A DNA stretch of 64,000 nt from Lyophyllum atratum (taxonomy: Eukaryota; Basidiomycota; Agaricomycetes; Agaricales; Lyophyllaceae). Under the pieces are notes generated by a model. That model did no database searches, was not told the origin of the DNA, and saw nothing but the letters and a program-made list of their open reading frames with translations. Position 1 is the first letter of the stretch, and each line of letters begins with the position of its first letter. Positions 1 through 13,400 of the stretch are shown here, in pieces. The stretch spans positions 434,001-498,000 of the forward strand of contig JACGCN010000034.1 of the NCBI GenBank assembly GCA_014905825.1, given 5' to 3'. The position numbers and the translations under genes are program-made.

Positions 1-3000
1 GAAACATTTGTGAGACATGTCCAGGCATGTGTTCTCAAAAGAATTACCTGGGGTATCACGACAAGCCATGTATCAACTTCGACAGTGGTAAATCCGTTGC
101 CCATTGCATGGCTGACGTCATCGATGCGTCCAAACTTGAACCACAAGGTCAATAGACGGAGTGTGTCCTGCAGTGCTTCCTCATTTCGGAGTGATATCGA
201 CCGGAAGAAACCTATATGGGTGATTCAGTTGAATTCGTCGTCCGAGTGCAAATCACGTACCATCCACGGCCTGCACGATATGAGCAACAAGCCCGCTACC
301 TGGTCCATCAACAGCGCGAGTTGTATTTTGAGTCTCCATGTAACTGATGACCTCGAAATTCGCTAAAGCCCAAGTATGCCACGCCTTATACCAGGTATGA
401 TCGAAGTGTGTCGCAAGATAGTAAGAATGTAGGATGTCCTCAACATTCCGCTAAAAAAGCAATTGATGAGCATAGTTGGGCCAAATCCTGCAAGAACGAC
501 AACGTACCCCTCCCCAGTCATCAGCAAGCTCTACCTGCCATTCGCCAGTCTTGAAGTAACATCGCGCAAGCAGTTTTGAAAGCTCGGTTAGCTTCTGCTT
601 TGGTACACCAGCGTGCACTGGGTGTTCGCCGGTTTCAGCTTGGAGATCCCTGGACAGGCTTCCAGAAAACTGTCGAAGGAACCGTAGACTGTCCTCTTTA
701 GCGCCGTTCGCCCACATGAACTTCAGCTGAGCGTATACCACATTGGGTGGTGCCTTGGTGTGTTGCACTTGGTGTGGATGACGCTGGTTCTAATATTGCT
801 CAATGGTGAGTTTCGATATTGGATTACGCTCGTCACTCACCCTTTCCGGCGTTAGCAATGAGTTGATCGTCTTTTCAGCTAACATCATACGGTCCGATTT
901 CCGGCATAGATTTGCAAACTTGATCCACATCACAGGGTCCGTCTCTGGATCGAGGACCAACGTCCTGACTTGAAGAATACGTTGCCAGACTTCAACGTCT
1001 GGCTGGCACCCGCGTAGTCTATGGCAATGTTCAAAGAGGCTGGAAGACCGTTCGAGATTTTACTTACCGCTTCATCCACGTCTTTCTCATGGTCTGTTGA
1101 CGCTCGGGTTGGTCTGCATATTGCTTGTAAAGTATGATTTCTTCCAGTTCGGAGAGCATTTGAGCGCGGACCATGACACTAAGATGAGCCTGATTAGAAG
1201 CAAATCAATACAACTGAAAGGGTATATTCACTTGTATGAGCGGCCATAACCTTCGCCGACGAAGGAGCTCAACTCAGGATCCAATAGGTCACGAGCCTTT
1301 GCGATTTGAACCAAAGCCTTCGGGAACTGGTTCTGGTGAACCGAAAGAATGGCTCGATAAAACGCACGGTCTGGGGAATCCGTCTTCATCGTAGTGATGT
1401 AGTCGTCCATTGAATCCCACTCGTGCAGCGACCAAGCAGCAGCAGCAGCCATCGGAGCAATTTCTCGTCTGAAGTCGTGATTGGCGTTCGACCAGGTTAG
1501 TTCTACTGCCTGCGCCAACGAATCCCATTCGCCGAGAGCATGCAAGCATTTCATTTTACCAATCTGGACATCTTGATCACCGGGATCCGTCTCGCCCTTC
1601 CGCTCATAAGCCACCAAAGCCTCTTGCCAACGTCCAAGCCGTTCGTACCACTCTTCGTGCTTGGTAACATCGTACTGTTCTCGCGCCGTCAAGAGCGTTC
1701 CCCATGCCGCGTCATGTTGTTGAAGTCGCGTGTTTATCGAGATCAGAGATTCAATGACGGCGGGCGAAGATTCAGAGAAGAATTCGAGTTCCTTATAATG
1801 TAAGGCTTTGGCATAAGCCATGTACTTCATGGCATATTCGCCTAGAGTGCGATGCTCGATTGGAAGAGGTTTCTCCTCGTGTTCCATGAACTCGGCGAGG
1901 TTGAGCAGACGATGTATCAGCTCAGATGGTGCAGTGGTCGAGGTAATTGCAAACTCTATCGATCGAACAAGATCTTCCTATAAAAAATTGCTCAACATCA
2001 GCGTCATAAGACCAGGAAATTCACAAACCTGATACTGATCGTAGAGATCCGTCCAACATGACAGGAAGGCCGCATTGAACAATTCCTTTGCCAGTGGTGG
2101 ATGGATATCGACCAAACTCATGCAAGCACGAAGGGCATGTGACGGCGACTCCTTCATGAACTCAACACCCAAGCGATGCATCCACTCAATCCAATCTTCG
2201 CGGGTGCTCACTTGCGATGTGTCCCATGCTTGCTTGAGATGCTGCTGGTTCACGGCTAATTTGGTCGCTTCAGCAGGTGCTGAGTATTCAGGTGCCTTGT
2301 TGCTTTCACTCTGGCTGTTACGACGATGAGTTTCTACGAAACACATTGAAGACAAGGCACAAACAGGAGGTCTAGAACGCCGGCTTCTTGTGGCAGACGT
2401 TCGCCATTCAGCAGCTTCGAGATCAAGTTCTCGTACTTGGGATGGGTGAGACGGATTCGAAGGAGACACTGTCCTGGATATGAGCGTCTATATTCCGACA
2501 GCGAGAACTTCGATACATACCTTGTTGATAGTCGGAACAAATATCGCAAAGTCAGAGCCAAGCTGGATCACGAGGGAGCAGAGAGTATCCATCACGGTCA
2601 TCCGCAACTCATTGTTAGACGTTTCTAAAACTCGAACGAGAGGGTGGATGATCCGAGAGGCATGGTCAGAGAAGTTGATCCTTTTGGATAGCCCCTCGAT
2701 GGTCTGGATAGCCTTCTTTCGTAGAGGCGTAGTGCCAGGCCCCTCTGGCCGTTCATATGACTTCACAATGATCGGAATCACGAGGTGCAAGTACTCCTCA
2801 ATGTTGGTTCCAAAGGTTAAAAAGGCGTCGAAGATCTTGATCTGGGTGTTCATCCTCTTCTCTGTCAGCTCCCCATCGAACACCTTCAAGATCAAAGGCA
2901 GGATCGTCGGCAAAAATGGCTTGAACTCGGCGTCGAGAGCTTTCCCTAGAGCTTCGATCAGGGCAACGATGGGCAGTTGAAGGCTTGCATTTTCCCAAAG

Positions 3001-6000
3001 CTCTGTGACCAAGCTGAAAATATCCGGCATGAAGTTTCGGACGTGTTGCTTGACGATGCCGACCAAGATCGCGAGCTGCTCCAAATAGAAACCAAGGCGT
3101 GCAGTAGGACCTCGAGTTACGGCTGCAAATGCTGGAATAATCTAAGTATTCCTATTAGTTAAGAGTCCAATCATCATATCTAGTGAAAATACGTTACCTG
3201 TGGCAGGAAAGTTACACACTTCAGTCCTTGCGTCTTGAAGATCGACATGATTGCCTCAATGACGGTGGGGTGATGATTGTTGAGTGACTGGTCCTTCAAA
3301 ATCGCTAAGAGAGCAGTAATGACGACGGTTTGGAAGTAGTCGTCAGATGCGGCAGGACCGACGGTCTGAGTGATCGGCACTTGATTGACCGCAGTCAGTG
3401 CAGTCTCACTTGCTTCGCCCTCTGGCCTGACCTGCTTCGATGATTATTATAGAGTCTTGCACCATAGACCAATACGTACCTTGCGCCTGTAAGGATCCAG
3501 TGCACCCATGATACCCAGCACTTTCACAACCTCGCGTCGAACAGGCTGGCTAATCTCCGTCCTAAGAATCCTCCCCAAAAGTTCGAGGAGCTGTGGGTGA
3601 TCGGCCAGAGGAGCGATTACGTATCCAGTGCTTGAGCATACTTGTCCAAGGGTGTGCAATGCAGCGTCTCGTTTGATAAGTGACGGATCCGACAGTCGTG
3701 ATATGATCACCTGCATGAGTTCAGGGACGTGAGGCAAGGCATCCTCTCCACCGACACATGTTAGTTCCCCAAGGCACATGAGAACATTGGCTGCGACAGT
3801 GGGATTCACGTCGTTAGCCTTCTGGAGCAGCACCCGGAGCATGGGAAGGGCATATGGCTTGATGAGCCGTTGTGTCGCACTGACCAACAGCGTCAGCAAT
3901 CGTGTGCATTCCTCCCGATTACGCCTAATGTATGCTGTCAGTTGACGACTTGCTTCAGAGCGAAATGGAACATACAGGACAGTCGAATACTCAAGCTCAG
4001 TCAGAAGCTGAATGAGTGCTTTGCGAAGTGAGGGCATGACATAGGCTGGATTATGTTTAGCTAGGCGGCCAATCAATCCCACAGCCGTCACTCGATTTTC
4101 GAAAACTTCATCGTTGAGAGCGATGAACAAAGACCTGACATTTTCAGCCTGGGCCAGATGTTTATCGAACCGTTCATGAAGCGAGGAAAGGACTGTGTGC
4201 CTGATGGTGTGGTCTGACAGGTTTTGGTCAAGATCGGCGCACATAAAGCAGATGTCAGAGCCTACCTGGATCAGCTATACCGACTGTTAAGAGTTTGTCG
4301 AGTACGTCGCTGATAACCTCGATAGCATGGCTGCTCGCTTGATAGCATATAGGATCGCGCACGAAAAGGCGACAGCAAGTAAGGGCCGCCGCGCGTCTAA
4401 TTTCTGCATTGTCATCCTCCAGGTAGGGGAGTGCGCAATTGCGTACGAATTCGTTGAGGACGTGACCTGAGCATCTTGTTGAATGAAGAGCGTGAATATG
4501 ATAATCAAATTCGTACCGCTGAAATCAAAGGAGCCCAGGGTGGACAGGGCCAGTGTCATAAGTTCGGGACTCTTTTCATGAACTACCACCTGTGATAAAC
4601 GCGTCAAAAGGCGGTCATTGGAGATAAAAAAGAATGCAAACTTGTGAGGCATTTAGGTCACGACTTATTCCAGTCATTTCGGTACGAGGAGCTCCCAATG
4701 GTCTATAAGGCTGGCCACTCAGGATCATGGAGAGCAATTCTAAAAGGCGATCTGGAACAGGATTAGAACGAACATGGTAAGCTTGCAAAGGTAAGAAGTA
4801 CCCTGGATAGTTTTCAGGAGGGGAGGTATGCATCGGGCGATTGCGACCAGAGCTTGTCGTAGCGACTCGCTCAATCCACAAGCCAGCATTAGGTCAAGTT
4901 GATCGTGAAGTAGTTTCGTAAGATTGGGACCGACAGCAGCTGCAAGCATGCCAACACATTGGAATAGAGGCTCTTCTGAAGGCGCATTCTTTCTCCTGCG
5001 GATAATATAAGGGGAAAGGTTCGGCAAGTTTGGAGATGAGCTTACCCTCGGCCTTGAAGGCCTTGTTTAATGTGCATCATGATAGAGTCAAGAAACGGCT
5101 TCATGTCACTACCTACCGCAGTGGCGGTGTGTCCAATCGCGATAAAGGCTGGATAGATTACATCTGAGTGAGTGCTAAACATGCGGGCATCGGCACTCAC
5201 CAAAGGCGCGCTCATTTGGTTTCTCTAGTTGGGTCAAGAGGTGAGCCATAGCCTTGTGTAGGAAGTGTTCGGTGAAAGTTTGAGTATCGTAGGCGGCGAG
5301 CGACGGGATCATGGTGATAACCATCTTGCGAACGAGCAGGTCTCGATGAGATTTAAATCTCAGGATTTGATCTGCTGTGTCCAAGAAGGTCTCTCGCATG
5401 AACTACACAGGGATTCAGGGCAAGGAATCCGACGAGCTCGAGAAGTTGACGTACCATGCCCGCATGAAGTAGCAGTTCACGATATGTGAGCAGAGACCCG
5501 TGTATAATTTCCGGCTGAGATTGTTTGAGTCCCATCTGTGCATCCTGAAGTATCTTGAACAGGTAGGGACTCCGTGTCTGACGCTCCCGCTGCGTCACGA
5601 TCTCCAGACAAGCAGCGAGCAACTCAGCGGCCCCTTCCCTCACTATCAGGCGCTGATCGCGTAATGGCACAAGGATATTGTCAAAGACAACGGCAATGTG
5701 GGAGTGGAAGTATGTCGGACTGTTTCGAGCAAGCTCCTTCAGGATCAATACCCCGGCGTATCTTGGAGACTCCTGCTTGTCTGGTTGCATCATCTCTATC
5801 GCAGCTGGCACTTCTTTGTCCATGAATCTCTCTCCAAATGCAGCCCCTCCAATTTCTGCAATTTGGCCAAGCGTTTTGGACGCCGCAAGCATGAGATTGA
5901 CATCGTGGTTCGGTAGGAGATGCTTGACGTAGTTCCAGAAGCGGAAAAGATTCCGTTTTGAGTCAATGTTCTCCTCTCCTTCGACATCGAGCAAATGGCC

Positions 6001-6338
6001 TGTCAGAGGGTGAGGACGACTATAGAGGAACACAGTTGCAAAACCACGGACTGATTGCCACAAGACCTCCAAAAGCTTCCGCACTGTTCTGGCTGTGTGT
6101 TAGCTCGAACAACCTGCGGTTGATGTTATCGTCCCATAACTTCCCAGCAGCATCTGAAGACATTTCTGCGACGGCCGTAGATAGCTAAATAATACATTAG
6201 TTCACGTAAAGGCACAAGATAATGTCGCTGTACATAACGTCGCAGGTCCTGAGCTGCTGTAAGTCGAACATCGGCATTCTTGCTCTTGAGGTTTTGGAAT
6301 ATCGCTTCCGTTTGAGACGTCTGCACGCTAGACGCCAT
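1..6338 (-). CDS. TOR: TOR serine/threonine kinase, N-terminal and FAT part (3' end outside window)
   Basis: Phosphatidylinositol-kinase-related kinase, the catalytic core of the TORC1/TORC2 growth-control complexes. I start it at the ATG at 6338 ([17 protein letters not shown]). The N-terminal two thirds (about 2.5-6.3 kb) read as helical HEAT-type repeats in many exons. The FAT domain follows: the exon at 1228-1887 with [20 protein letters not shown], then the exon near 451-768 with [16 protein letters not shown], then an exon ending at position 48 before a GTAATTC donor (41-47). The FRB and kinase domains must lie beyond the left edge, so catalytic residues cannot be checked. Exons are separated by short introns; I did not fix every junction. 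The order of HEAT then FAT blocks and the FAT sequence make TOR much more likely than ATM, ATR or TRRAP. Basidiomycetes may have one or two TOR genes and I cannot say which this is. It is divergent from the DUF7330-like gene at 6780. Confidence 0.93.
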
Positions 6339-6779
6339 GGTGTTCTGTGGTGTCAGTAGACGTGCCCTCACCAGCAGCCCCCGGATGCGGTATAGGTTGC
6401 GATGTCACGGTAATGTTGCGTCCGAAGATGTTGTGTATATTTGGTTCAAAGGCCTTTGTCCCTGGGTTCGGCAACTGGCCTCGCCCACATGACGACCCAA
6501 CGTTTTCTCAACATATCATCATGATCCTCTCAAGCATGACAAGCACAGTAACCTACCGCAGCAAGTGAATACCTATCCGGCATCGACGGACTGCTATGCC
6601 CTACGCGCAGGAGATTTGATGCTACTTAATCTCCTGCTCGCTTCAAGATGCTGTGCCTCTGATCAATGATCATGACCGTTTCGCACGAGGCGCAGCTTGG
6701 GTATTCACTAAGTACAAAGCACAAGGGCTCAGGTTTTGGCGCCATCTGTTGCCTATTTCTAAGCCTTCACCGGTAAGTC

Positions 6780-7865
6780 ATGATCCTCGAAAACAGAAAT
6801 GGGGAGTTACGGGATCCACGAAAGGTACACAAATTCACGAACAGTACCTGTCATGCAGCTCTCATTCTGCCTTAGTCTCAGAGGATGGACATTGAGCCGC
6901 CGCCATACACAAGTACCCCATCCGGACCCGCGCATCCTTCACCCGCTCACCGAGCTGCTGAGCTTACCAGGTCCTCAAACAAACCTCTCCCTCCAACACA
7001 TCCACATCCCTCACCACCTGCGGGACTTTCGTCACTCCCAAAACCGTCTTCGCCACGTGCACCCCCCTCCCCTCGGCCGTCTGTAAGCCAGGTGCACATC
7101 CAGGAACGAGCCAACGAAATTTCAGGTGCGTTGAGATTCATGCACCTCTCTATTCACCGCGTCTGACATGGTGCACCTGAAGGAACATACTACATCGACC
7201 CCAGCTTTCCCTCGCTAGGCTTCGACGCGGGCCGCAACAAGGCACGAAAGAAAAACCCTCCACATGCCTCATTCCGCACTCGGCAAGGTGCCATTTCGTT
7301 GGACTTAGGAACGACTGGGGATGCCACTACCGAGGTTCCGAAAGCAAACGTATTGGTATCGAGTCGCTCAGGAAACATCAGCATTAAACTAGTGTGTACT
7401 TCATTCGTCCTTGATTCCAAGGCGCGCCATTTCTCATTTCTATCTTTCAGATGCACAGTTTGCCTTCCCTTCCTCGGCTAGGTCTTGAAGTTCTTTCGCG
7501 AGGAGGTGAGTTTACACGTGGACGTTCCTTTCGTTCAAAGCGATTGACGGGTTTCGTAACCAGGCAACATCGTGTTCTTTATTCCCAAATCTTTCTCGGG
7601 CGTTATTCAACTTAACACCCGCAAAGGAAACAGACAAATTCTTCCCGCCTTGGCATCCAGCATGAAGGTGTTGAAAGAGTCTGACACTGAAGCTCTCATT
7701 CTGGTGGGAGACCATTCAGCGACGGAAGCGCGGGATGTGGATTTCTGTCAACTCAATACGCGACATGGTAAACTCATTGTGGGTCTGAGCGACATCGACG
7801 CGATCGATGTCAAGGTTGGCTTCTGGAAGAAGCTCTTTGGAGGAACTAGTGCTTCCGACGCGTGA
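6780..7865 (+). CDS. DUF7330-like protein, copy 1 of a tandem pair
   Basis: Protein of 284 residues from five exons (6780-6824, 6882-7125, 7183-7391, 7451-7505, 7564-7865); all junctions are GT/AG and in phase. A Pro/Ser-rich head (residues about 16-90, beginning near IEPPPYTS) precedes a beta-rich C-terminal domain containing RSGNISIKL, RGGNIVFFIPKSFSGVIQLN and LILVGDHSATEARDVDFCQL. I believe this is the fungal DUF7330 domain, whose biochemical role is unknown to me; the family name is from memory of the sequence pattern. No signal peptide or membrane segment is visible. I chose the ATG at 6780 rather than 6885 because the paralogue at 8729 has an equivalent short first exon and its second exon has no ATG at the matching place. 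Promoter space of about 440 bp is shared with TOR. Confidence 0.75.
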
Positions 7866-8728
7866 TCCATCCCTGTGCACTTGATTCTGCTGAATGGCTC
7901 TGTAAACGGCCTTGTACACGTCTTCTGTGTGCCCCATGACACTAAGCTATCGAACCTTTACAATATAATGTGCGTCCTTTTATCGAGACCTTGTAGAGGT
8001 GGACGACCCCCACAGCATTCCTAGAATAACATCACTCAGTGCATCGTGGACGCTTTGGAATTTGGATTCCAAATGACACGGACTGAGCTGCGTTATGTGC
8101 TTCTGGAGGTCCCTGTTTTCGCTGACGCGATCTCCGGGTCCTCCCCCTTGACCCAATTAGCTCTTTTGCGCGACGGGCAACGCTGTACATTTGCAAGCTA
8201 GCTGGTGGATTGTGAGCACACTCCTCTAGCGCCTGAAGTCTATGCTTGGGATTTGTGAACAACAACGCAAAGCCGTATCTGCATAGGATTTCATACTAGA
8301 GCATAAGTTATAAGCTGTACCTACACATGTACCAGAAACTTCGTTTGTTGAGTTAATTTGATATCTTACACCATAGCCATGCCAGTCGACAAGATGAAGC
8401 CGAGCGAAGCGGAGAGGCCTACCACTGTAGTCTGTAGCCGGCGGGACCGTGGGGAGTTACGTAGAACTTGGGACAACTTCTCAGCAGCCATCAGTTCGCG
8501 TTTTCGGCCATGGCCATTTCTTGGCAAGTATGTATACCAATTCTCCGCAGCCATCGAACACAGGCGAACACCCGTACGGCATCGAAATACCGCTATGCGC
8601 AGGAAACTCGATCACTATGTCTGTTTCGCACGGAGCGCAGCATGATGGTTCACTACACAGCACTTGAAACATCGAGCTTTCTGCACCCTCCCAATTCATT
8701 GGTCGTTTTTGATCCAGTCGGATAAGCC
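7866..8728. other. Spacer between the two DUF7330-like genes
   Basis: About 860 bp without a convincing gene. The right part (about 8580-8660) has short matches to the region upstream of copy 1 (about 6580-6700), for example GTTTCGCACG followed closely by GCGCAGC in both, so the upstream region seems to have been duplicated with the gene. A minus-strand frame at 8032-8265 is open for 77 codons but has no family resemblance or splice context that I can support. Confidence 0.5.
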
Positions 8729-9729
8729 ATGACTATTCATCGCAGAGAAGAATCGCGGGTTCAACAGAAGGTAATTCAACCTGTTATTCTCATACAGCTC
8801 TTACTCATATCTCGACTCAGGGGAAAGACATCGACCCTCCTCCATACACTAGTTCCCTTCCTGGACACGGAGCTTCCTCGTCCGCTCTTCGAGCTGCGAA
8901 TCGCTCGAGCTCGTTGCAGAAACCTCTTCCTCCGCCACGTCCAGAACCCTCACCCCGACCGTCTGTAAGCCAGATACACATCAATGAACGAAAAGACCAA
9001 ATTTCAGGTACGTTGATTGTTCATTCACCTCTTCACCCATTATGCCTAATATTATAATGTTTCTGAAGGGACATTTCATATCGACCCTACAATTCCCTCG
9101 ATAGGTTTCGATGCGGGCCGCGACAAGGCGCGAAATAAGAACCCTCCGCATGCCTCATTCCGCACTCGGCAGGGCCCCATATCATTGGACTTGGGAACCA
9201 CAGGAGATATCAGTGCCGCGGCTCCGAAGGCGAAGGTGTTGGTGAGAACACGCTCGGGAAACATTAGCATCAAATTGGTGCGTACTTCGTTGTCCTTAAT
9301 CCTGCGATGCTCTGTTTCTCATTTCTCTCCAGCTGCCGAATCCCCACTCGCGTCCTCGACTGGGACTCGAAGCTATCTCGCGAGGAGGTAAGTATACACA
9401 CTGACTTACCCTCCATCCGTCATAACTGACGCGATTCTTGGCCAGGCAACATCGTGTTATTTGTTCCTAAAACTTTCTCTGGCGTCATTCACCTCAACAC
9501 CCGCAAAGGAAGCCTCGAGTTTCTCCCCGCCTTGGCATCCTGCGTGAAAGTGCTGAAAGAGTCTGACACAGAAGCTCTTATTCTGGTGGGAGACCAATCG
9601 GCAACAGAGACCCGAGAGATGGATTTCTGCCAGCTTAATACGCGGGATGGTAAACTCACTGCGGGTCTGAGCGACGTCGACAAGATTGAAACCAAGATCA
9701 GCTTCTGGAAGAAGCTCTTTGGAGGATAG
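8729..9729 (+). CDS. DUF7330-like protein, copy 2 of a tandem pair
   Basis: Protein of 258 residues from five exons (8729-8770, 8821-9007, 9069-9277, 9333-9387, 9446-9729). Intron positions and phases (0,1,0,1) are identical to copy 1, and exons 3 and 4 have exactly the same lengths as in copy 1, so the pair arose by tandem duplication. The head is shorter and rich in Pro, Ser and Arg; the C-terminal domain is closely similar (RSGNISIKL, GGNIVLFVPKTFSGVIHLN, SFWKKLFGG at the end). Copy 2 lacks the last few residues of copy 1 (TSASDA). Introns and the Pro-rich linker have diverged much more than the domain, which suggests both proteins are under purifying selection. Function unknown. Confidence 0.77.
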
Positions 9730-10193
9730 CAGTGCCTCCGCGCGATGCCTATTTATGTGATTCGACTGATTACAGCTTCTTGTGTACTATCTTGTACCCG
9801 ATTTCTCACTAACGACATCGGTCTATCGAACCGTCACAATACATTGTGCGTTTCTTCCAGTCTAACCTTGCCGAGGCAACTCTTTGTGTAACCCCTTCGA
9901 CACCTGTCATCTTATCGAGCTATTCGGTGCGCTGCGGATCGCGGTGGCTTGTACACTGGTTCTATGTGGGCGAGGCGCGATATCCAATCTTGTTCCTGTG
10001 GCGTACTGTCACTGCGGTCTTGAGTCGTGAATGGCGACGCTGAGCCGTATCGGCAACCGCTGGAGTCTCATTATTCGACAGATTTTCCCAAGTCGTCGAG
10101 CATAAGGCGATCAACTAAACACACTGGTGATACATGTACAGATCTTCGGCCGAACTAAATTCCTTTATCAGCCCTCTTGAAAGTCGGAACGTC
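9730..10193. other. Intergenic, no gene seen
   Basis: 3' flank of DUF7330-like copy 2 and 3' flank of the convergent small secreted protein gene. No open frame with coding character and no repeat was noticed. Confidence 0.5.
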
Positions 10194-10424
10194 TCACTCA
10201 AACTCCGTCATCCGGACCATCGGAACAAAGCTGTACCCGTCGTCCTTGCAACAGGTATAGCAGCTGCGGGATCCTACAAGGCTCCAGCCCTCCGGGCACT
10301 TCAAGTCTGGGCCAGCGCAGATTCTCAAGCAAGGTCCTGCTAGGATGCTACCGTGAGACGGCGCAGCGCCAGCAACGCCTGCTGCCACGATAGCGGCAAA
10401 GGTAGTGGTGATCGTGAATTTCGT
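10194..10424 (-). CDS. Small cysteine-rich secreted protein; start codon missing or in an upstream exon
   Basis: Open frame of 76 codons plus TGA that reads as a typical fungal signal peptide (KFTITTTFAAIVAAGVAGA) followed by a mature part with cysteines spaced C-x3-C-x6-C-x11-C-x2-CC-K. The same spacing occurs in the secreted protein at 49446-49640. The codon where the initiator would stand (10422-10424) is ACG, and the codon before it is TAG. Two readings are possible: the ATG was lost by mutation, making this a recent pseudogene; or CTAG is an intron acceptor (a CTGAC branch-like site lies just upstream at about 10438-10442) and translation starts in an upstream exon. A GTGGGT donor 53 nt upstream is the best partner I see, but I found no in-frame ATG before it. 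No function is assigned; small secreted cysteine-rich proteins are often effectors or surface-active proteins. Confidence 0.5.
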   Translation of the reverse strand, partial: TKFTITTTFAAIVAAGVAGAAPSHGSILAGPCLRICAGPDLKCPEGWSLVGSRSCYTCCKDDGYSFVPMVRMTEFE

Positions 10425-13400
10425 CTAGTGCGGAAATGTCAGCTGCTAAGCACCTGGCGGGGGACCATAAGACCCACATTGAGTATTATGCAAAGGTGGT
10501 GAACGAAGCAGGCAGTGGTAAAGGGATAATCAGGGGGTCTGTGAAACGGGTAGTTTGCAATGGAGGAGGAAAATTATCGAAGGAAGACCTACAGTCACTT
10601 GGGGGGAAGTGCTCTGGAGCGATTTAAGCACATAGATCAAGCTCTTATATCCTACGCAGACCCAGTCACGAGCCAGGATATGGTCTATAACGAGGAATGA
10701 TTACTATGGGTCGAAACTGTGCGACCGAAGTACTGCCATGCAGACTTCGAAGCTTGAGGGCATGACATTACCCATGTCATATTGTTCCTACTATTCCGGG
10801 ACATTGAGATGAAGAGTCGACATGATGCTAAGACTTTAATTTTAGGAATGGGGTGCGATACTCTCTTCGAGTCGATGCGGTTTTGGAAATCAATTTCGCC
10901 AATTTAGCTTCTTTCAGTGTACCTAAAGAGGCCCGAGGAGAATGCGGAGGAGAACAAAAGAGTGCGTCTAACTTAACCTGGCCTAAAAGTGATACTGGCC
11001 AACCTTAATACCATGTCGTTGGCATTACCCTGGACGTCATCGTACTATTAACAAGGCGACGCACGATGAAGCAGGTAAAAGGGGATCGTAGCCCATACAC
11101 ATGCACTCAATACTCATGTGATAGCATGTCACCAGATGACAGGATGCACGAATGATGCATGCATCGACTCTGGATAGATGTTGAACTTCACGGAAGCCAT
11201 ACACGTTCCTTATGATCAAGAGATGCAGCAATATGAAAATAGTAGTTGGCCCTCGTGACATCACAGTCCACTCGTCATGATTCTTGGGATCGAGCCTACC
11301 CCAGCCTACCCTGGGATTGGCAGGTACACTCGACAGAGTGGCCTGCACCGTTTTCCACCTGTTGAGTCAGCACAGTGGCTCGCTGTTTGTTTCTGGGCTT
11401 TCGATGATAAATAAGGTCCATGTGCGCCACACTGTCTGTGGATGGCAAGTCTACGAAAATTCTCACCGCCTACCAAGAGGGGAGGGATGTGGTATCACTG
11501 AGAACATAAAGTGGAGATTTTATCGCGGGGCCTAATAGTATTGGCGGTGGGACTTGGGGTGAGTCTGAATGAGGGAGTGGAAGCCGGTGGCGTCAGTAAT
11601 GGCAGACGATAAATAGCACAGAAACGCCGATAAGATAAGATCTCGCTTACTCGCTTGCATGGCACTCCAAAATTCCTGGATAGATGACAGGACTCGAGGC
11701 AAGTTTGGTGACTAGACACTGTTGGCACCCAGGTAGCGTGCGAGTCAGATATTGACTCCGTTCAGCACACCCAAGAAAAGAGGTGTTGCACAACTACTGT
11801 CACGCCACAAGTTGATCACAAGCCTACCCCAATTTCTAAAACGTGTTGACCGCGTGTAAAGTCCGACCAGGATCAATGCTTCAACTGTGATCAGATGTAT
11901 GACGTCGAAGAAACTACCTTGACATTAGACGCAGTGCTCTTGAAAAAATAGCTACTACATTCATGATCGACTTCAGACAGGTTCGAGATACGGACCTACC
12001 TGAAAATCTGCAGGTCTGGTCGAAACACTTACGGAGGTTAACGTTTAATGTCGGAGTTATCAATGGGGACAAGCAAACCGCATAAAATAGGGGGTCGCCA
12101 AGCCTCAATGCCGTTCGATTAGTATGACCTCCACTGGTTTGACCCCGTGGGGCATGTGCGGGGGCGGGGGGGAAACGGCTATCTTCCAGCGGCATCATTA
12201 TTACCACCTGTACGTATTCATATTAACATGGCTGATGATATGGAAGAGAAAAGAGTACAAATTACGTTCATAAGATCGTTCTGGAATGCATGCCAGCGGA
12301 TGACATGATGCACCGTTCGAGCATGTAGCATGCGCCATGGGAGCTTGATGGGAGCCATAGGTGTCCCTAAGGTACTCAGGGAAAGTTACATCACAGACCG
12401 CGAAATGAAAGCAAGGCGTTCGTCTTCGCGACATCATGGCTTGATCATAGTGCCGATGCTAAAAATATCCGACCCCTGAGGAGGTGTGCTAGGTCGTCTG
12501 CCGTCAGGAGCATTTTCTTTCGCGTCGTGAGCCCAAGTACGTTCGGAGGCCGGTGTTACGCTAATTCCTTGTCATCCGGGCTACGCGTTACATATTAGCG
12601 CTGCACAAGAAAAGGAAGTCGACCAGCGTAGATACCCGTTAGCGAGTCTCGGGCAGTCGTAGCATGCTCCTATAGTGCTCCTATCCTTTGGCCGAGGTCC
12701 TACGAATCGATGAAGACCCTCGATAGTCCTTAGCTGGGAGAGAAATTATCCGTACGCTTGATAATTGTCCTGAGAAGTTGGCTCGATGAAAAGTGAAACC
12801 CCAGGAAGGCGCAGTGAGTGGTTTCGATTTGGCAGCGAGATTGGCGGGGCTCTAGCGATGAGCGCCTCGAGGTCGCTGAATGGACAGGCCCACAAGAAGT
12901 CGAGACCCGCGGACCGATGAGTGCGAACCCCTTGCAGGTTGAGGAGATTGTTCGGCAACGGATAAAATAAGAGACTGGCCAGCCGTCCGAACAATGGCTA
13001 TCGGAGAATTTCACATGTGTCCATGTGGACCAATGACGCTGCAGAAGATGCACAATTTCAGAGCTATAACTCCCCACTGTAACAGGCAAACTTCGCAGCT
13101 TCACAGCAGCCTAGCAGCACGATGGGAAGGCGCTCGGTAAGACTGGTGCGCCGTGCTTAGTGCTGTTGCATGACACATTTATTACCCTGGGCAGTCTTAG
13201 GCAGTGGGGATCATTGAGTATTGATAAGATCTGAAGGGATACACATACGTGGGGAGCGGACTGATAGTTCAATTTGTCAGAGATTCAACTTGGTTGCCTT
13301 CACTGGTATATTGCATGGATGACTTTAGTCGAACGTAACCAGCCAGCTTTGACGGGTGTGTGGCTATATCCCGAGTGGGCATACCGCGGGTTTCCGTAGT

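Noticed and set aside
8032..8265. 77-codon minus-strand frame between the DUF7330-like genes
   Set aside because: No homology pattern, no splice context, and it lies in the probable promoter of copy 2.
10436..10627. 63-codon plus-strand frame after the small secreted protein
   Set aside because: Opposite a possible upstream exon of the secreted protein; no family resemblance and low-complexity Gly run.
12730..13104. 124-codon minus-strand frame in the gene-poor stretch
   Set aside because: Cys/Ser/His-rich translation typical of non-coding sequence; an overlapping frame of 82 codons is equally good.
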